DNA of 64,000 nucleotides, taken from assembly GCF_002871005.1 (NCBI RefSeq), contig NZ_PHSN01000006.1, forward strand, positions 62,001-126,000, read 5' to 3'. Made by a program: the position numbers and the translations under genes. The stretch is from Acidimangrovimonas sediminis. GTDB taxonomy: Bacteria; Pseudomonadota; Alphaproteobacteria; Rhodobacterales; Rhodobacteraceae. The notes under the pieces were generated by a model. The model ran no database searches, was not told the DNA's origin, and saw only the letters and a list, made by a program, of their open reading frames with translations. Below are positions 26,925 to 35,369 of this stretch, one piece after another; positions within the stretch are counted from its first letter, which is position 1, and each line of letters starts with the position of its first letter.

Positions 26925-27157
26925 GCCCGGTACTCCTTGAGGAAAGTGACCAGGTCGTCGCGCAGATAGCGGACAATGCGCGGATTGGGCTGGCTGAACT
27001 TCGGGCCACAGCCATCCTTACGCCAGCGGAAGAGGGTTTCAGTCGTTACCCCGATGTATTCCGCCGCCTCGGGCGGCGTCATCACCTCAGGGGGATGTGA
27101 CCTGACAAGGTCACGGTGCAGGTCAGCAAGCTGCTGACCAATCATTTCGATTGTCAT
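26921..27157 (-). CDS. AlpA/MerR-like helix-turn-helix protein (possible excisionase)
   Basis: A 78-residue DNA-binding protein with a MerR-type helix-turn-helix: MTPPEAAEYIGVTTETLFRW, then RKDGCGPKFSQPNPRIVRYL and a C-terminal DLVTFLKEYRA. Such AlpA-like proteins act as recombination directionality factors or regulators of integrase expression in prophages and satellites. It lies 194 bp downstream of the integrase stop on the same strand and overlaps the next gene by 4 bp. Start ATG 27157 has GGAGCT upstream. Confidence 0.82.
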   Translation of the reverse strand: MTIEMIGQQLADLHRDLVRSHPPEVMTPPEAAEYIGVTTETLFRWRKDGCGPKFSQPNPRIVRYLRDDLVTFLKEYRA

Positions 27158-27351
27158 GGAAAAGCTCCGGTTGCAGGTTCTAGCCCCGAGGGGCGATTGT
27201 CTCTGCGTTGCTGTCGCGGGCCTCGCTTCCCCCTCAGGGGATAGGTCGGCCTTGCCGCACCGCGTCCGTTGCTAATCCGTTGCTATGATCAAGCTAGGCG
27301 GAGCCTTGGCGAATTTCAACAACATTAGAAGGTAACGCCTGATTCTTCGCC

Positions 27352-28605
27352 TTAGGCGCTAGCCTGCTTGAGGTTGACCACGTTGGCGGGGCCGCGCTTG
27401 ATCTGAGCGTTGATTGCGGAGGCGATGGCATTTGCTCCGGCGTACTGCTCGTCCGGCGTTGCGACCCCGTAGTGGCCGATCATGCCAAATTCTGCACTTT
27501 TCATCGTGTGCAGGCCGAGCCATTTCTGGACGTGCAATTTCGCCACCCCACGGGCAATGGTCATCCAGTAGTGCCGAAGATCACCTGCATTCGTGGTACC
27601 GAACTTGTCGATGGCATCGAGGCAGCCGCGCGTGCCATCCATTTTACGCCGGGAGGGAAATACCCATTGGCAGTCATCTGCGCGAATCTCGCGGAGCTTC
27701 CCGATGATACGTGCGGCATCGTCGGCCAGGACGATCTCGCGGTCCTCTGGGCGCCGTTTGATCGGCTTGTCCAACAGCAGCGCGGTCACGGTCCTGCCGT
27801 CTGCAAGCACAACCTCTCGCACCCGGTCCCAGGTGAGTTCACGAAGGGGGCGGCCACGGATGCCCGTATAGACGGTCAGCATTAAGGCAAGTCGCTTGTG
27901 GGCATTCTCCACCCGCTGAATATCTGCCCACCGGTCGGCCAGTGGCACAGACATGTCCAACCGCGAGGTCTCAACCCTGCTCTTGTGCTTCGTCGGATCG
28001 ACCAGTTGTGGCACCGGGAGGTCGCGAGACGCCACGCGCCCGATGAAGCGAATAACTGAGCCTGCGACGGCCGCTGCGCGCGCCGCAGCCTCCGGCTTCT
28101 CCGCCTGAAGATCGTTCAGGTAGGAGGCAATTTCATACACTGGCAACTCGTCAACCGTGATATGCGCCCAGCTACCGAGGTGTTTCTTAAACGAGCCGCG
28201 ATAGTCGCGAATGGTCGAATCGGCCATCGAGCGTTTGCCAGAAGCCCGAGCGCCCGATTTCCGCTCGATCATGAGTTCCAAGGCGTCCTGGAAGGTCGGC
28301 AACGAGTTGGGTTTGTCGATGACTCGCTCGGCCCGTGTCTTGGCCTTGCCCTCCACAATATCCAGGATGACCTTGCCAACCTGACCCTTCGCCCAGCGCG
28401 TATGCGTACCTCTGTCGGCCCACTGCGCGAGCTTGATCTGGCGGGTCTTGTTCGCTTGCGAGTCCCACTTCACGGCATACCAAGTCTTCACCCCCGGCCC
28501 GGTGACGCAGAGCCGGAGGCCCTTCACACTGGGGTCCGTGAACCAGGTGGTCTTGTCTGTCTTAAGCTTGGCGATTGCTGTGTCGGTGAACTTGATCTGT
28601 GGCAT
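27352..28605 (-). CDS. int: Tyrosine integrase targeting tRNA-Thr
   Basis: Tyrosine recombinase of 417 residues that would integrate and excise the element at the tRNA-Thr anticodon loop. The N-terminal arm-binding region (KFTDTAIAKLKTDKTTWF) resembles DUF4102-type integrases. Catalytic positions: Arg250 in YTGIRGRPLRELTW, Arg344 in AGDLRHYWMTIAR, His378 in IGHYG and the nucleophile Tyr388 in TPDEQYAG. The residue three before Arg344 is Gly instead of the usual His, a variation that some active family members tolerate. Start ATG 28605 has AAGGAAA upstream. It lies 143 bp inside attR, so transcripts from the host tRNA-Thr promoter can read through the 5' tRNA half into it. Confidence 0.93.
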   Translation of the reverse strand: MPQIKFTDTAIAKLKTDKTTWFTDPSVKGLRLCVTGPGVKTWYAVKWDSQANKTRQIKLAQWADRGTHTRWAKGQVGKVILDIVEGKAKTRAERVIDKPNSLPTFQDALELMIERKSGARASGKRSMADSTIRDYRGSFKKHLGSWAHITVDELPVYEIASYLNDLQAEKPEAAARAAAVAGSVIRFIGRVASRDLPVPQLVDPTKHKSRVETSRLDMSVPLADRWADIQRVENAHKRLALMLTVYTGIRGRPLRELTWDRVREVVLADGRTVTALLLDKPIKRRPEDREIVLADDAARIIGKLREIRADDCQWVFPSRRKMDGTRGCLDAIDKFGTTNAGDLRHYWMTIARGVAKLHVQKWLGLHTMKSAEFGMIGHYGVATPDEQYAGANAIASAINAQIKRGPANVVNLKQASA

Positions 28606-28631
28606 GACCGTTTCCTTGCAATGGGCGTGCT

Positions 28632-28640
28632 GTTGCAAGG
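28632..28640 (+). repeat. GTTGCAAGG copy near attR
   Basis: Single copy of the 9-bp motif that is tandem near attL (15227-15248), located between the integrase start and attR. Candidate arm-type site. Confidence 0.4.
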
Positions 28641-28747
28641 TTCACGATACGTTCTAACCGGAATCAAACCCAACCGAGAATTGGTCAAGTACCTTATTTT
28701 GTTGAGGTTTTACGGCGAAACGCCACCGAGTGTTGCCGAGGTTTTCG

Positions 28748-28758
28748 CATTACGAATG
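28748..28758 (+). repeat. attR core
   Basis: Second copy of CATTACGAATG. The element side reads TTTTCG before it, the host side ACGTGC after it. Confidence 0.9.
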
Positions 28759-28787
28759 ACGTGCTCTACCAGCTGAGCTACACCGGC
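28748..28787 (-). pseudogene. 5' half of host tRNA-Thr(CGT), right end (attR)
   Basis: On the minus strand: GCCGGTG acceptor strand, TA, D arm GCTCAGCTGGTAGAGC, 5' anticodon stem and the loop TTCGTAA with CGT. It stops at the 11-bp core CATTACGAATG (28748-28758), after which element DNA follows with no T arm. The host promoter must lie to its right (28788-28883). Its partner is 15121-15156. Confidence 0.93.
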
Positions 28788-28883
28788 ATCCTTCTCGATC
28801 CGGGAAGGACACGCGCGTCGCAGACGCGATTGATCAACCCCGGTGGCGCGCCTGATAGCACCATCTTTGCGGGGTGTGTAGCC

Positions 28884-30392
28884 CTAATTTGCCGCCCGCC
28901 GGGGGGGATCTTCGGCAGCCTCCCCGGATGTCGGTTCGGCGATCACCTCGGCATCTTCGACCTCTGCCTCCGGCGGCGGCTCTGGCGTTTCCGCAGCCTC
29001 CGGCGCGCGGCTGCCGGGGGCGCCGACGATCAGCGGCAGCATCTCGGTCTGCGTCGCGCTCGGACCGCTGGAGACCGGCGGCTCACGCCACGAAAGCGTG
29101 TCGAAACCGCCGCAATTCTCGCAGACCGGCCCCCATGACGTATGTACCGCCTGGCAGGTATCGCAGACCCAGTGCGGGCCGCGCGGCGCAGTCAGCGCCC
29201 GGGTCAGCCAACCGCGGACCACCGCGTCGTCGGAACCTTCGCCACGCTCGATCGCCGCCATGATGGTCAGGGCGCGGGCCGTGGGCCTGGTCTCGACAAG
29301 GTCACCCAACGCCCGGCGTGCCGCAGGGAAATCTTCGGCCGCGATCTCAAGCTCCGCCAGCAGCATCCGGGTTTCGGGGTCGTCGGGGTGTACCGAGGTC
29401 AGCGTGCGGAACCGCTTGAGCCGCTCGGCCGGGGTCTCGTCCGGCGCGATCTCGGCGAAGGCGGCGGCAAGGTCGGGGTGCGGGCTGACCTCCCAGGTCT
29501 TGCGCAGCACGCGGGTCGCGTATTTCGGCTTGCCGTCCGCGATGTAGCCGCGTGCGGCCATCGCGGCGGCGGGGATCAGGTCGGGCGACTTGCGGTTGGC
29601 CGCGATCGCCGCCTCGCGCGCCTCGATCGACTTGCCGCTGTCGAGGATATCCTTCGCCTCCTGCAGGGCCAGGACGGCGTCGCGCCTACGGTGCACGTCG
29701 CGCGGCAGGTAGCCCGAGCGGGCCTTGGCGCTGAGGGTGGCGCGCGCGCCGGTCCAGTCGCCCTGCCGCGCCTGCAGCTCCAGCAGGATATCCTGCGTCT
29801 CGGCGTGGCGCGGTTTCAGCGCAAAGGCCTTTTCCGCCAGCGCCTTGGCAGTCTCGGTATCGCCCTCGGCCAGCTTCTGCTTCATGATCCCGCGGATACC
29901 GACGAAGCGGCTGCGGTCGTCGGTCAGCAGGTCCTTGTAGACGGCTTCGGCCTTCTTGGTATCGCCCACCATCTCGGCCGCCTGCGCGGTGATCAGGTTG
30001 GTCAGCTCCGGCCGGCCCAGAAGCTTTTCCGCCCGCTGCGCCTTGATCATGGCCAGTCGCCCCTCGCCGGAGGCAAGCGCCATGTAGCCGTCGGACAGCG
30101 CGTCATATCCCTTCCGCTCGCGGTTGCGGTCGAAATAGCGGCTGACCGCGGTTTCATCACCGTTGAGAAAGCGCAGCACGGCGACCAGAAGGCCGACCAG
30201 TTTGATCACCAGCCAGAGCACCGCCATCAGCAGGATCACGGCGATCACCGCCTGCAGCGGACCGAGCGAGAACTCCCAGCCGCCGATGGCGAGCCGAAGG
30301 CCGCCGCCCATGTCCATCAGCATGCCGGCACCCATGGTGAGCGCGGCGATCACGGCGACGAAGAGCAGAACCTTGATTAGCGACCAGAGCAT
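28884..30392 (-). CDS. hemY: HemY-like TPR membrane protein
   Basis: A 502-residue inner-membrane protein of the proteobacterial HemY family (not the protoporphyrinogen oxidase of Bacillus). Two N-terminal membrane segments (LIKVLLFVAVIAALTMGAGM and LQAVIAVILLMAVLWLVIKL) are followed by the conserved GYDALSDGYMALASGEGR and TPR-like repeats to about residue 390. A zinc-ribbon-like CDTCQAVHTSWGPVCENCG sits at about 405-425, then a Pro/Glu-rich tail. It is last in the hemD - mitofilin-like - hemY order usual in alphaproteobacteria. Its exact role in heme metabolism is not settled. The interrupted tRNA gene begins about 100 bp after its stop, on the same strand. Confidence 0.88.
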   Translation of the reverse strand: MLWSLIKVLLFVAVIAALTMGAGMLMDMGGGLRLAIGGWEFSLGPLQAVIAVILLMAVLWLVIKLVGLLVAVLRFLNGDETAVSRYFDRNRERKGYDALSDGYMALASGEGRLAMIKAQRAEKLLGRPELTNLITAQAAEMVGDTKKAEAVYKDLLTDDRSRFVGIRGIMKQKLAEGDTETAKALAEKAFALKPRHAETQDILLELQARQGDWTGARATLSAKARSGYLPRDVHRRRDAVLALQEAKDILDSGKSIEAREAAIAANRKSPDLIPAAAMAARGYIADGKPKYATRVLRKTWEVSPHPDLAAAFAEIAPDETPAERLKRFRTLTSVHPDDPETRMLLAELEIAAEDFPAARRALGDLVETRPTARALTIMAAIERGEGSDDAVVRGWLTRALTAPRGPHWVCDTCQAVHTSWGPVCENCGGFDTLSWREPPVSSGPSATQTEMLPLIVGAPGSRAPEAAETPEPPPEAEVEDAEVIAEPTSGEAAEDPPRRAAN

Positions 30393-30402
30393 GACTGTCC
30401 CC

Positions 30403-31761
30403 TCACTTGCCGTTCGGCTGGTTGGCGAGCGCGGCGCCGATCTTCCTGGCCGCGGCCTGAGCCTTGAGGCGGGTCTGGACCCGCTTGACCCAGTCCGACA
30501 TCGCCTGCTGCCCCGGTTCGGGCAGCGATTTGATCGTCTCTATCGCTGCGGAAAGATCGCCCTTTTCAACGTCTGCACGGGCGCGCGAGAGCACGGCGTC
30601 GGGGCTGTCGCCTTGCCGTGGCGTCAATGACCTGGCCCCGGTCTGAACCTGCAGGAAGGCGGTCACCCGATCCCAGACCCCGCCATTCACCTTGCCGCGG
30701 ACGGAGGCCGTCAGCGCGTCGCGCGCGGCCGGATCGAAGGCCTGCCGCAGCGCCGCCATCGTCGGTACCCCGTTCTGCGCCGTACCCGAAAGGGCCTCGG
30801 GCACGTCGACCCCCCCGGCGCTCAGCACCGACACGGCATCGGCATAGCCGCCACCTGCATTCAGCGCCGCCTCGATCTGGGTGACGGCGGCCCGTTCACG
30901 GGCCAGCTTGGCCTCGGCCTCGGCCCTGGCCTTTTCCTCGTCCGCCGACTTGCGCGCGGCGTCGAGCCGGTTCTGAACGTCGGTCTCCAGCTTGTTCACG
31001 CGCTGTTCAAGCTGCCCGATCTCGTCCTGCGTCGCCTTGGGCAGGGTGCCCTGCGCGCTGCTGGCCTGGGTCTTGATGCCGGACAGGCCACTCTTCAGCT
31101 CGGAAATCGCAAGGGTGTTCGTCTGGATCCCCGCGGCAAAGGTCTTCTTCTGGTCGTCGAGCCGCTTGCCAAGATCGCTGTCCAGCTTCCCGGCACGGGC
31201 CGAGGCGTCCGCCGCGGCCTTCGCGGTCTGGTCAAGCTTCTGTTGCAGCGCAGCGATGTCCTTCTGCTGGCGGTCCAGCGTGGACTTGAGTTGCGCAGTC
31301 GCATCGTTGCGTGCGGCGAAGGGCCAGCCCTTGTTGACGTATTGCCCGGCACCAAAGCCCAGAGCGGCGGCGACCACCCCGCCAAAGAACAGCGGTACGA
31401 AGCCGGGCCCGCGCTTCACCACCACGGGCGCCGGCGCCTCGGGCGCGGGACGCTCTTCGACTGGCGGATCTTCGGGCGGCAGATCTTCGGGCGGGACGTC
31501 GTCGGAGACGGCAGGCCCGGTCCCCTCGTCCGGCAGCTCCGTCGGATCGGTGGCCCCGGTCGGCTCGCGGGACTCGATAGCGGGCTCTTCCATCGGCTCG
31601 GACGCCGCGTCCTCCTCCGGTTCGGGGGGCGGCGTCGCACCTTCGGAAAGGGTCTTTTCAGGTTCGGTCGCGGGGGTCTTCGCGGTCTCTGCGGTGTCAG
31701 GAGTCGTCTCAGGCGCCTCGGCGGACGTTGCGTTATCTTTCGGCGTCTTACGGCCCGCCAT
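30403..31761 (-). CDS. Mitofilin-like inner membrane protein
   Basis: A 452-residue protein of the alphaproteobacterial mitofilin/COG4223 type, related to Mic60 of mitochondrial cristae. The N-terminal 110 residues are Glu/Pro-rich and disordered-looking, followed by one membrane segment (GFVPLFFGGVVAAALGFGAG) and a long coiled coil (LKSTLDRQQKDIAALQQKLD through about residue 310), ending in the conserved C-terminal domain (LTPRQGDSPDAVLSRARADV, MSDWVKRVQTRLKAQ). The second ATG (31761) is chosen because AGGAGG has a normal 7-bp spacing to it but only 1 bp to the first. It is flanked by hemD and hemY. In free-living relatives such proteins shape inner membranes. Confidence 0.82.
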   Translation of the reverse strand: MAGRKTPKDNATSAEAPETTPDTAETAKTPATEPEKTLSEGATPPPEPEEDAASEPMEEPAIESREPTGATDPTELPDEGTGPAVSDDVPPEDLPPEDPPVEERPAPEAPAPVVVKRGPGFVPLFFGGVVAAALGFGAGQYVNKGWPFAARNDATAQLKSTLDRQQKDIAALQQKLDQTAKAAADASARAGKLDSDLGKRLDDQKKTFAAGIQTNTLAISELKSGLSGIKTQASSAQGTLPKATQDEIGQLEQRVNKLETDVQNRLDAARKSADEEKARAEAEAKLARERAAVTQIEAALNAGGGYADAVSVLSAGGVDVPEALSGTAQNGVPTMAALRQAFDPAARDALTASVRGKVNGGVWDRVTAFLQVQTGARSLTPRQGDSPDAVLSRARADVEKGDLSAAIETIKSLPEPGQQAMSDWVKRVQTRLKAQAAARKIGAALANQPNGK

Positions 31762-31836
31762 CTGCATCCCTCCTGACTTGCAGGGCCTTGTCGGCCGCCC
31801 CGCCTCGCCCGACTGTAGACTGCGGCAGCGCGACCC

Positions 31837-32544
31837 TCAAGCCGGGCGAACTGCGGCCAACCGCTGCGCCAGGGCGTCGATCATCGCTTGCGCGTCGGGG
31901 CGGGAGGCAATGGTCAGCGTCTCGGCCGGCAGTCCGCTTACCCCCTCGGCCACAGCCTGGCTGAGCGCAACGACATGAAGCGGCGCCTGCGCCCCCGCCG
32001 CCTGCGCCACCAGAAGGCGCGCCGTCCGGGGCGAGAATATCGGCAGGAGCACCGGCGCCTTTCCGCCCAGAACTGCCTGTCCCTCCTCCCCAAGCGGGCA
32101 CTCCGCCTGATCGTAGAGGATGACCGAATGTGTCTCGATCCCGGCAGAGGTCAGGGTTTCTGCCACCTCCCCGCGGCTGTGTCGGCCCCGCGCATGCAGG
32201 AGCGGCCCCCGGACGCCCGAAGCGCGGATCATCGCGATCAACGCCGCGGCGTCGCCATGGGCGCTGACGGCGGCAAACCCCGCTTCGGTCGCGATCTCGG
32301 CGGTACGGTCGCCCACGCACCACGCCGCACCGCCAAGATCCGGCGCAAGACGGTGCAGGGCGCGGACACCGGTTTCCGAAGTGAAGATCACGCCCTGGGG
32401 CCGATCCGGCAGCGGAGTGTCAAGGAAACGTGTCTCGGTCAGCCGGGCCATGACCACGGGCACGGGGCCAAACCGATCGTGCAACGCCTTCGCGAAGCGG
32501 GCCGATTGCGCGGCGGGACGGGTCAGGAGAATGGTGGGGGCCAT
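31837..32544 (-). CDS. hemD: Uroporphyrinogen-III synthase
   Basis: Closes and isomerises hydroxymethylbilane to uroporphyrinogen III in heme and tetrapyrrole synthesis. A 235-residue cytoplasmic protein with the two-domain HemD pattern: [17 protein letters not shown] at the start, [13 protein letters not shown] near 52, [20 protein letters not shown] near 75-95 and the second domain with [13 protein letters not shown] and [12 protein letters not shown]. The family is weakly conserved, but these motifs and the following mitofilin-like and hemY genes make the call firm. It diverges from tsaD, with only 57 bp between their starts, so the two promoters must overlap. Confidence 0.9.
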   Translation of the reverse strand: MAPTILLTRPAAQSARFAKALHDRFGPVPVVMARLTETRFLDTPLPDRPQGVIFTSETGVRALHRLAPDLGGAAWCVGDRTAEIATEAGFAAVSAHGDAAALIAMIRASGVRGPLLHARGRHSRGEVAETLTSAGIETHSVILYDQAECPLGEEGQAVLGGKAPVLLPIFSPRTARLLVAQAAGAQAPLHVVALSQAVAEGVSGLPAETLTIASRPDAQAMIDALAQRLAAVRPA

Positions 32545-32601
32545 TGTTTCGGGCGGGTCCGGATGCTACCTGCTGTGCAGCTTTCCCGATCCGGCCCGGC
32601 A

Positions 32602-33696
32602 ATGAAAGACCTCCTTCTCCTCGGCCTCGAATCCTCGTGCGACGATACCGGCGCGGCCGTGGTGCGCGCACGGACCGATGGCAGCGCCGAGATCCTGTCT
32701 TCGGTGGTCGCCGGGCAGACGGCACTGCATGCGCCCTTCGGCGGCGTCGTGCCCGAGATCGCGGCGCGGGCCCATGCCGAAAAGATCGACCTCTGTGTCG
32801 AGGAGGCGCTGGTGGAAGCCGGGGTCGGCTTGTCGGCCTTCGACGCTGTCGCGGTGACCGCGGGGCCGGGGCTGATCGGCGGCGTGCTCTCCGGGGTGAT
32901 GTGCGCGAAGGGGATCGCGGCGGGCGCCGGTCTGCCGTTGATCGGGGTGAACCATCTGGCCGGGCACGCGCTGACGCCGCGGCTGACGGACGGGCTTCAA
33001 TTTCCCTATCTCATGCTGTTGGTCTCCGGCGGGCATTGCCAGTTCCTGATCGTGCGAAACAGTGACGAATTCAGCCGGATCGGCGGAACGATCGACGATG
33101 CGCCCGGCGAGGCCTTCGACAAGGCGGCCAAGATCCTGGGCCTGCCGCAGCCCGGTGGGCCTGCCGTCGAGGCAGAGGCGCGCGCGGGCGATCCGGCGCG
33201 GTTCGCCCTGCCCCGGCCCCTGCTGGACCGGCCGGGTTGCGACTTTTCCTTCTCGGGGCTGAAGACGGCCCTGCTGCGGGCGCGCGACGCGCTGGTTGCG
33301 GAAAAGGGCGGGCTGACGCGGGCCGACCGCGCCGATCTTTGCGCCAGCTTCCAGGCCGCGGTAACCGACGTGATCGCGGCAAAGTCACGCCGGGCGCTTG
33401 CGCTCTACATGGCCGAAGCGCCCGCGGCGCCCGCCTTCGCCGTGGCAGGCGGGGTGGCCGCGAACGCGACGATCCGTGACGCACTCGAAAAGGTTTCGGC
33501 CGGGGCCGGCGCGCGGTTCGTCGCGCCGCCGCTGCGGCTTTGTACCGACAATGCGGCGATGATCGCCTGGGCGGGGGTGGAACTCTTCCGTGCAGGACGG
33601 CGCGACGGGATGGACCTTGCGGCGCGTCCCCGCTGGCCGCTGGACCGCAGCCGCCCCGCGCTGATCGGATCGGGCAAGAAGGGCGCTAAGGCATGA
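32602..33696 (+). CDS. tsaD: tRNA N6-threonylcarbamoyladenosine synthase subunit TsaD
   Basis: Transfers threonylcarbamoyl to A37 of ANN-decoding tRNAs, with TsaB and TsaE. The 364-residue length is standard. Motifs: [15 protein letters not shown] at 8-22, [13 protein letters not shown], the metal-binding GVNHLAGH with His118 and His122, [28 protein letters not shown] and the C-terminal [14 protein letters not shown] with the [10 protein letters not shown] signature. Start ATG 32602 directly follows the hemD promoter region. It overlaps gpsA by 4 bp. Its partner tsaE is at 43297-43776. tRNA-Thr is among its substrates, which links it loosely to the split tRNA-Thr nearby. Confidence 0.97.
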   Translation: MKDLLLLGLESSCDDTGAAVVRARTDGSAEILSSVVAGQTALHAPFGGVVPEIAARAHAEKIDLCVEEALVEAGVGLSAFDAVAVTAGPGLIGGVLSGVMCAKGIAAGAGLPLIGVNHLAGHALTPRLTDGLQFPYLMLLVSGGHCQFLIVRNSDEFSRIGGTIDDAPGEAFDKAAKILGLPQPGGPAVEAEARAGDPARFALPRPLLDRPGCDFSFSGLKTALLRARDALVAEKGGLTRADRADLCASFQAAVTDVIAAKSRRALALYMAEAPAAPAFAVAGGVAANATIRDALEKVSAGAGARFVAPPLRLCTDNAAMIAWAGVELFRAGRRDGMDLAARPRWPLDRSRPALIGSGKKGAKA

Positions 33697-34658
33697 GCGC
33701 GGTCGGCATTGTCGGGGCCGGCGCGTTCGGCACCGCGCTGGCGGTCGCGCTGGCGCGCAACGGGCCCGAGGTCACGCTCTGGAGCCGCGATGCCGACGCG
33801 GTCGCCAGGATCGCCGCGAGCCGGCAGAACGCGGCGCGACTGCCCGGCGTGGATCTGCCGGAAAACGTGACTGTCACGGCGGAAATCGCGGATCTTCCCG
33901 AAGGTGCCCCGATCCTCCTGTCGGTGCCGATGCAACAGCTGGGCGGGTTTCTTGCCGCCAATCCCGGGCTTGGCCGAGGCGTGCTCGTGGCCTGCTGCAA
34001 GGGGATCGACCTGACCACGTTGGAGGGGCCGGCCACGCTTATCGGCCGGCTTGCACCCGGCGCGGTGCCGGCGATGCTGACCGGGCCGAGCTTTGCCGCC
34101 GACATCGCGCGGGGCCTTCCCACCGCGCTGACGCTGGCGTGCGCCGACGCGGCGGAAGGCGCGCGGCTGCAGAAAGTGCTTTCTACACCGGTTCTGCGGC
34201 TTTACCGCACCACCGATGTGATCGGGGCCGAGCTGGGCGGGGCACTGAAGAACGTGATCGCCATCGCCGCCGGCATGATCATCGGCGCGGGCCTTGGCGA
34301 CAGCGCCCGTGCCGCGCTGATGACGCGGGGCTATGCCGAGATGGCCAGGATGGCCGCAGCGCTTGGGGGCAGCCCCGAGACGCTGGCCGGCCTGTCCGGG
34401 CTGGGCGACCTCGTGCTCACTTGCACCTCAGACCAGTCGCGCAACTTCCGCTTCGGGCATGCGCTGGGGCGGGGCGAGGAGTTCGATCCCTCGGTTACGG
34501 TCGAGGGGGCGGCGACGGCGCGGGCGATGGCCCGGCTGGCGCGGGAGCGGGGCGTCGAGATGCCGGTGACCGCGATGATCGCCGCGCTTCTGGACCAACG
34601 TATCACGCTTGAACAGGCGGCCGAGAGCCTTTTGACACGACCCCTCAAGGAGGAATGA
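33693..34658 (+). CDS. gpsA: Glycerol-3-phosphate dehydrogenase [NAD(P)+]
   Basis: Reduces dihydroxyacetone phosphate to sn-glycerol 3-phosphate for phospholipid synthesis. The 321-residue protein has the dinucleotide motif [17 protein letters not shown] at 7-23, VTLWSRD, the substrate-binding [10 protein letters not shown] segment, [14 protein letters not shown] and the catalytic Lys in [17 protein letters not shown], plus the C-terminal [19 protein letters not shown]. It starts inside the tsaD stop (ATGA overlap) and ends one base before the next gene. Confidence 0.96.
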   Translation: MSAVGIVGAGAFGTALAVALARNGPEVTLWSRDADAVARIAASRQNAARLPGVDLPENVTVTAEIADLPEGAPILLSVPMQQLGGFLAANPGLGRGVLVACCKGIDLTTLEGPATLIGRLAPGAVPAMLTGPSFAADIARGLPTALTLACADAAEGARLQKVLSTPVLRLYRTTDVIGAELGGALKNVIAIAAGMIIGAGLGDSARAALMTRGYAEMARMAAALGGSPETLAGLSGLGDLVLTCTSDQSRNFRFGHALGRGEEFDPSVTVEGAATARAMARLARERGVEMPVTAMIAALLDQRITLEQAAESLLTRPLKEE

Positions 34659-34659
34659 C

Positions 34660-34935
34660 ATGACGACCTATGCCGTGATCTGCCGCGACAAGCCCGGCGC
34701 GCTCGACATCCGCAAGGCCACGCGCGATCGGCACCTCGCCTATCTCAACGAGTCCTCCGCCGTCACGCTGGCCGGTCCCTTCGTCAGCCCCGAGGGGGAG
34801 ATGTGCGGAAGCCTGCTGCTGATCGAGGCCGACAGCCTGGCCGCTGCCAGGGACTGGGCCGCCGGCGATCCCTATGCCAAGGCCGGGCTGTTCGCCGAGG
34901 TGAGCGTGCAGGAATGGAAGAAGGTGATCGGCTGA
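34660..34935 (+). CDS. YciI-like protein
   Basis: A 91-residue YciI/YCII-domain protein. The ferredoxin-like fold of this family contains the conserved His in RDRHLAYL (residues 22-29) and an Asp in the AARDWAAGDPYAKAGLF signature at about 63-79. The molecular function is unknown for most members. It is co-transcribed: it begins one base after gpsA and overlaps the EVE gene by one base. This tsaD-gpsA-yciI-EVE order recurs in Rhodobacteraceae as I recall. Confidence 0.88.
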   Translation: MTTYAVICRDKPGALDIRKATRDRHLAYLNESSAVTLAGPFVSPEGEMCGSLLLIEADSLAAARDWAAGDPYAKAGLFAEVSVQEWKKVIG

Positions 34936-35348
34936 TGGCGCACTGGTTGTTCAAGTCGGAGCCCGACACCTGGGGCTGGGACGCCCAGGTCGCGAAGGGC
35001 GAGGCCGGCGAGCAATGGGATGGCGTGCGCAATTACCAGGCCCGCAACAACATGCGGGCGATGAAGCTGGGCGACCAGGGGTTCTTCTACCATTCGAACC
35101 AGGGCAAGGAGATCGTCGGCATCGTCGAAGTCTGCTCGGAGGCGCATCCCGACAGCACCACCGACGATCCGCGTTGGGAATGCGTGGACATCAAGGCGGT
35201 GAAACCGCTGCCCACGCCGGTGAGCCTGGATGATTGCAAGGCCGAGCCGGAGTTGGCGGAGATGGTGCTGGTGAACAATTCGCGCCTGTCGGTGCAGCCG
35301 GTGAGCGATGCGGAATGGGCGCTGATCTGCAAGATGGGCGGGCTGTAG
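34935..35348 (+). CDS. EVE-domain protein
   Basis: A 137-residue stand-alone EVE domain (MAHWLFKSEPDTWGWDAQVA, WDGVRNYQARNNMRAMKLGD, FFYHSNQGKEIVGIVEVCSE, and the Pro-rich VKPLPTPVSLDD). EVE domains are PUA-like folds that read modified bases in nucleic acids, and they occur both as housekeeping proteins and in defence systems; the operon with tsaD and gpsA points to the housekeeping kind. ATG 34935 overlaps the preceding stop by one base. It ends the operon. Confidence 0.92.
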   Translation: MAHWLFKSEPDTWGWDAQVAKGEAGEQWDGVRNYQARNNMRAMKLGDQGFFYHSNQGKEIVGIVEVCSEAHPDSTTDDPRWECVDIKAVKPLPTPVSLDDCKAEPELAEMVLVNNSRLSVQPVSDAEWALICKMGGL

Positions 35349-35369
35349 GCAATTGCCGGAGACATAAAA

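Larger units (their letters stand above)
15157..28758. mobile_element. Integrative element (phage satellite or reduced prophage) inside a tRNA-Thr(CGT) gene
   Basis: The boundaries are set by an 11-bp direct repeat, CATTACGAATG, at 15157-15167 and 28748-28758, each next to one half of the same tRNA-Thr gene. The length between crossovers is about 13.59 kb. The reconstructed empty circle junction reads CGCATTACGAATGCG, a 15-bp inverted repeat around the anticodon. Content: SocAB-like toxin-antitoxin pair, complete tRNA-Thr(CGT), HNH and GIY-YIG endonucleases, terminase small and split large subunits, portal, AlpA-like regulator, tyrosine integrase and several unknown proteins. No capsid, tail, lysis or classical repressor genes are recognised, so it is either a satellite using a helper's particles or a decayed prophage. 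By eye it is less GC-rich than its flanks. Confidence 0.93.

Noticed and set aside
15157-28758. Two tandem elements sharing the tRNA at 16591-16666 as an internal att site
   Set aside because: Tandem insertion would leave hybrid or split tRNA ends at the middle site. The middle tRNA is a coherent cloverleaf whose own acceptor strands pair with each other, not with the host halves.
34935-35348. EVE protein as part of a defence system
   Set aside because: It is translationally coupled to gpsA and the YciI gene in a housekeeping operon, with no nuclease or methylation genes near.
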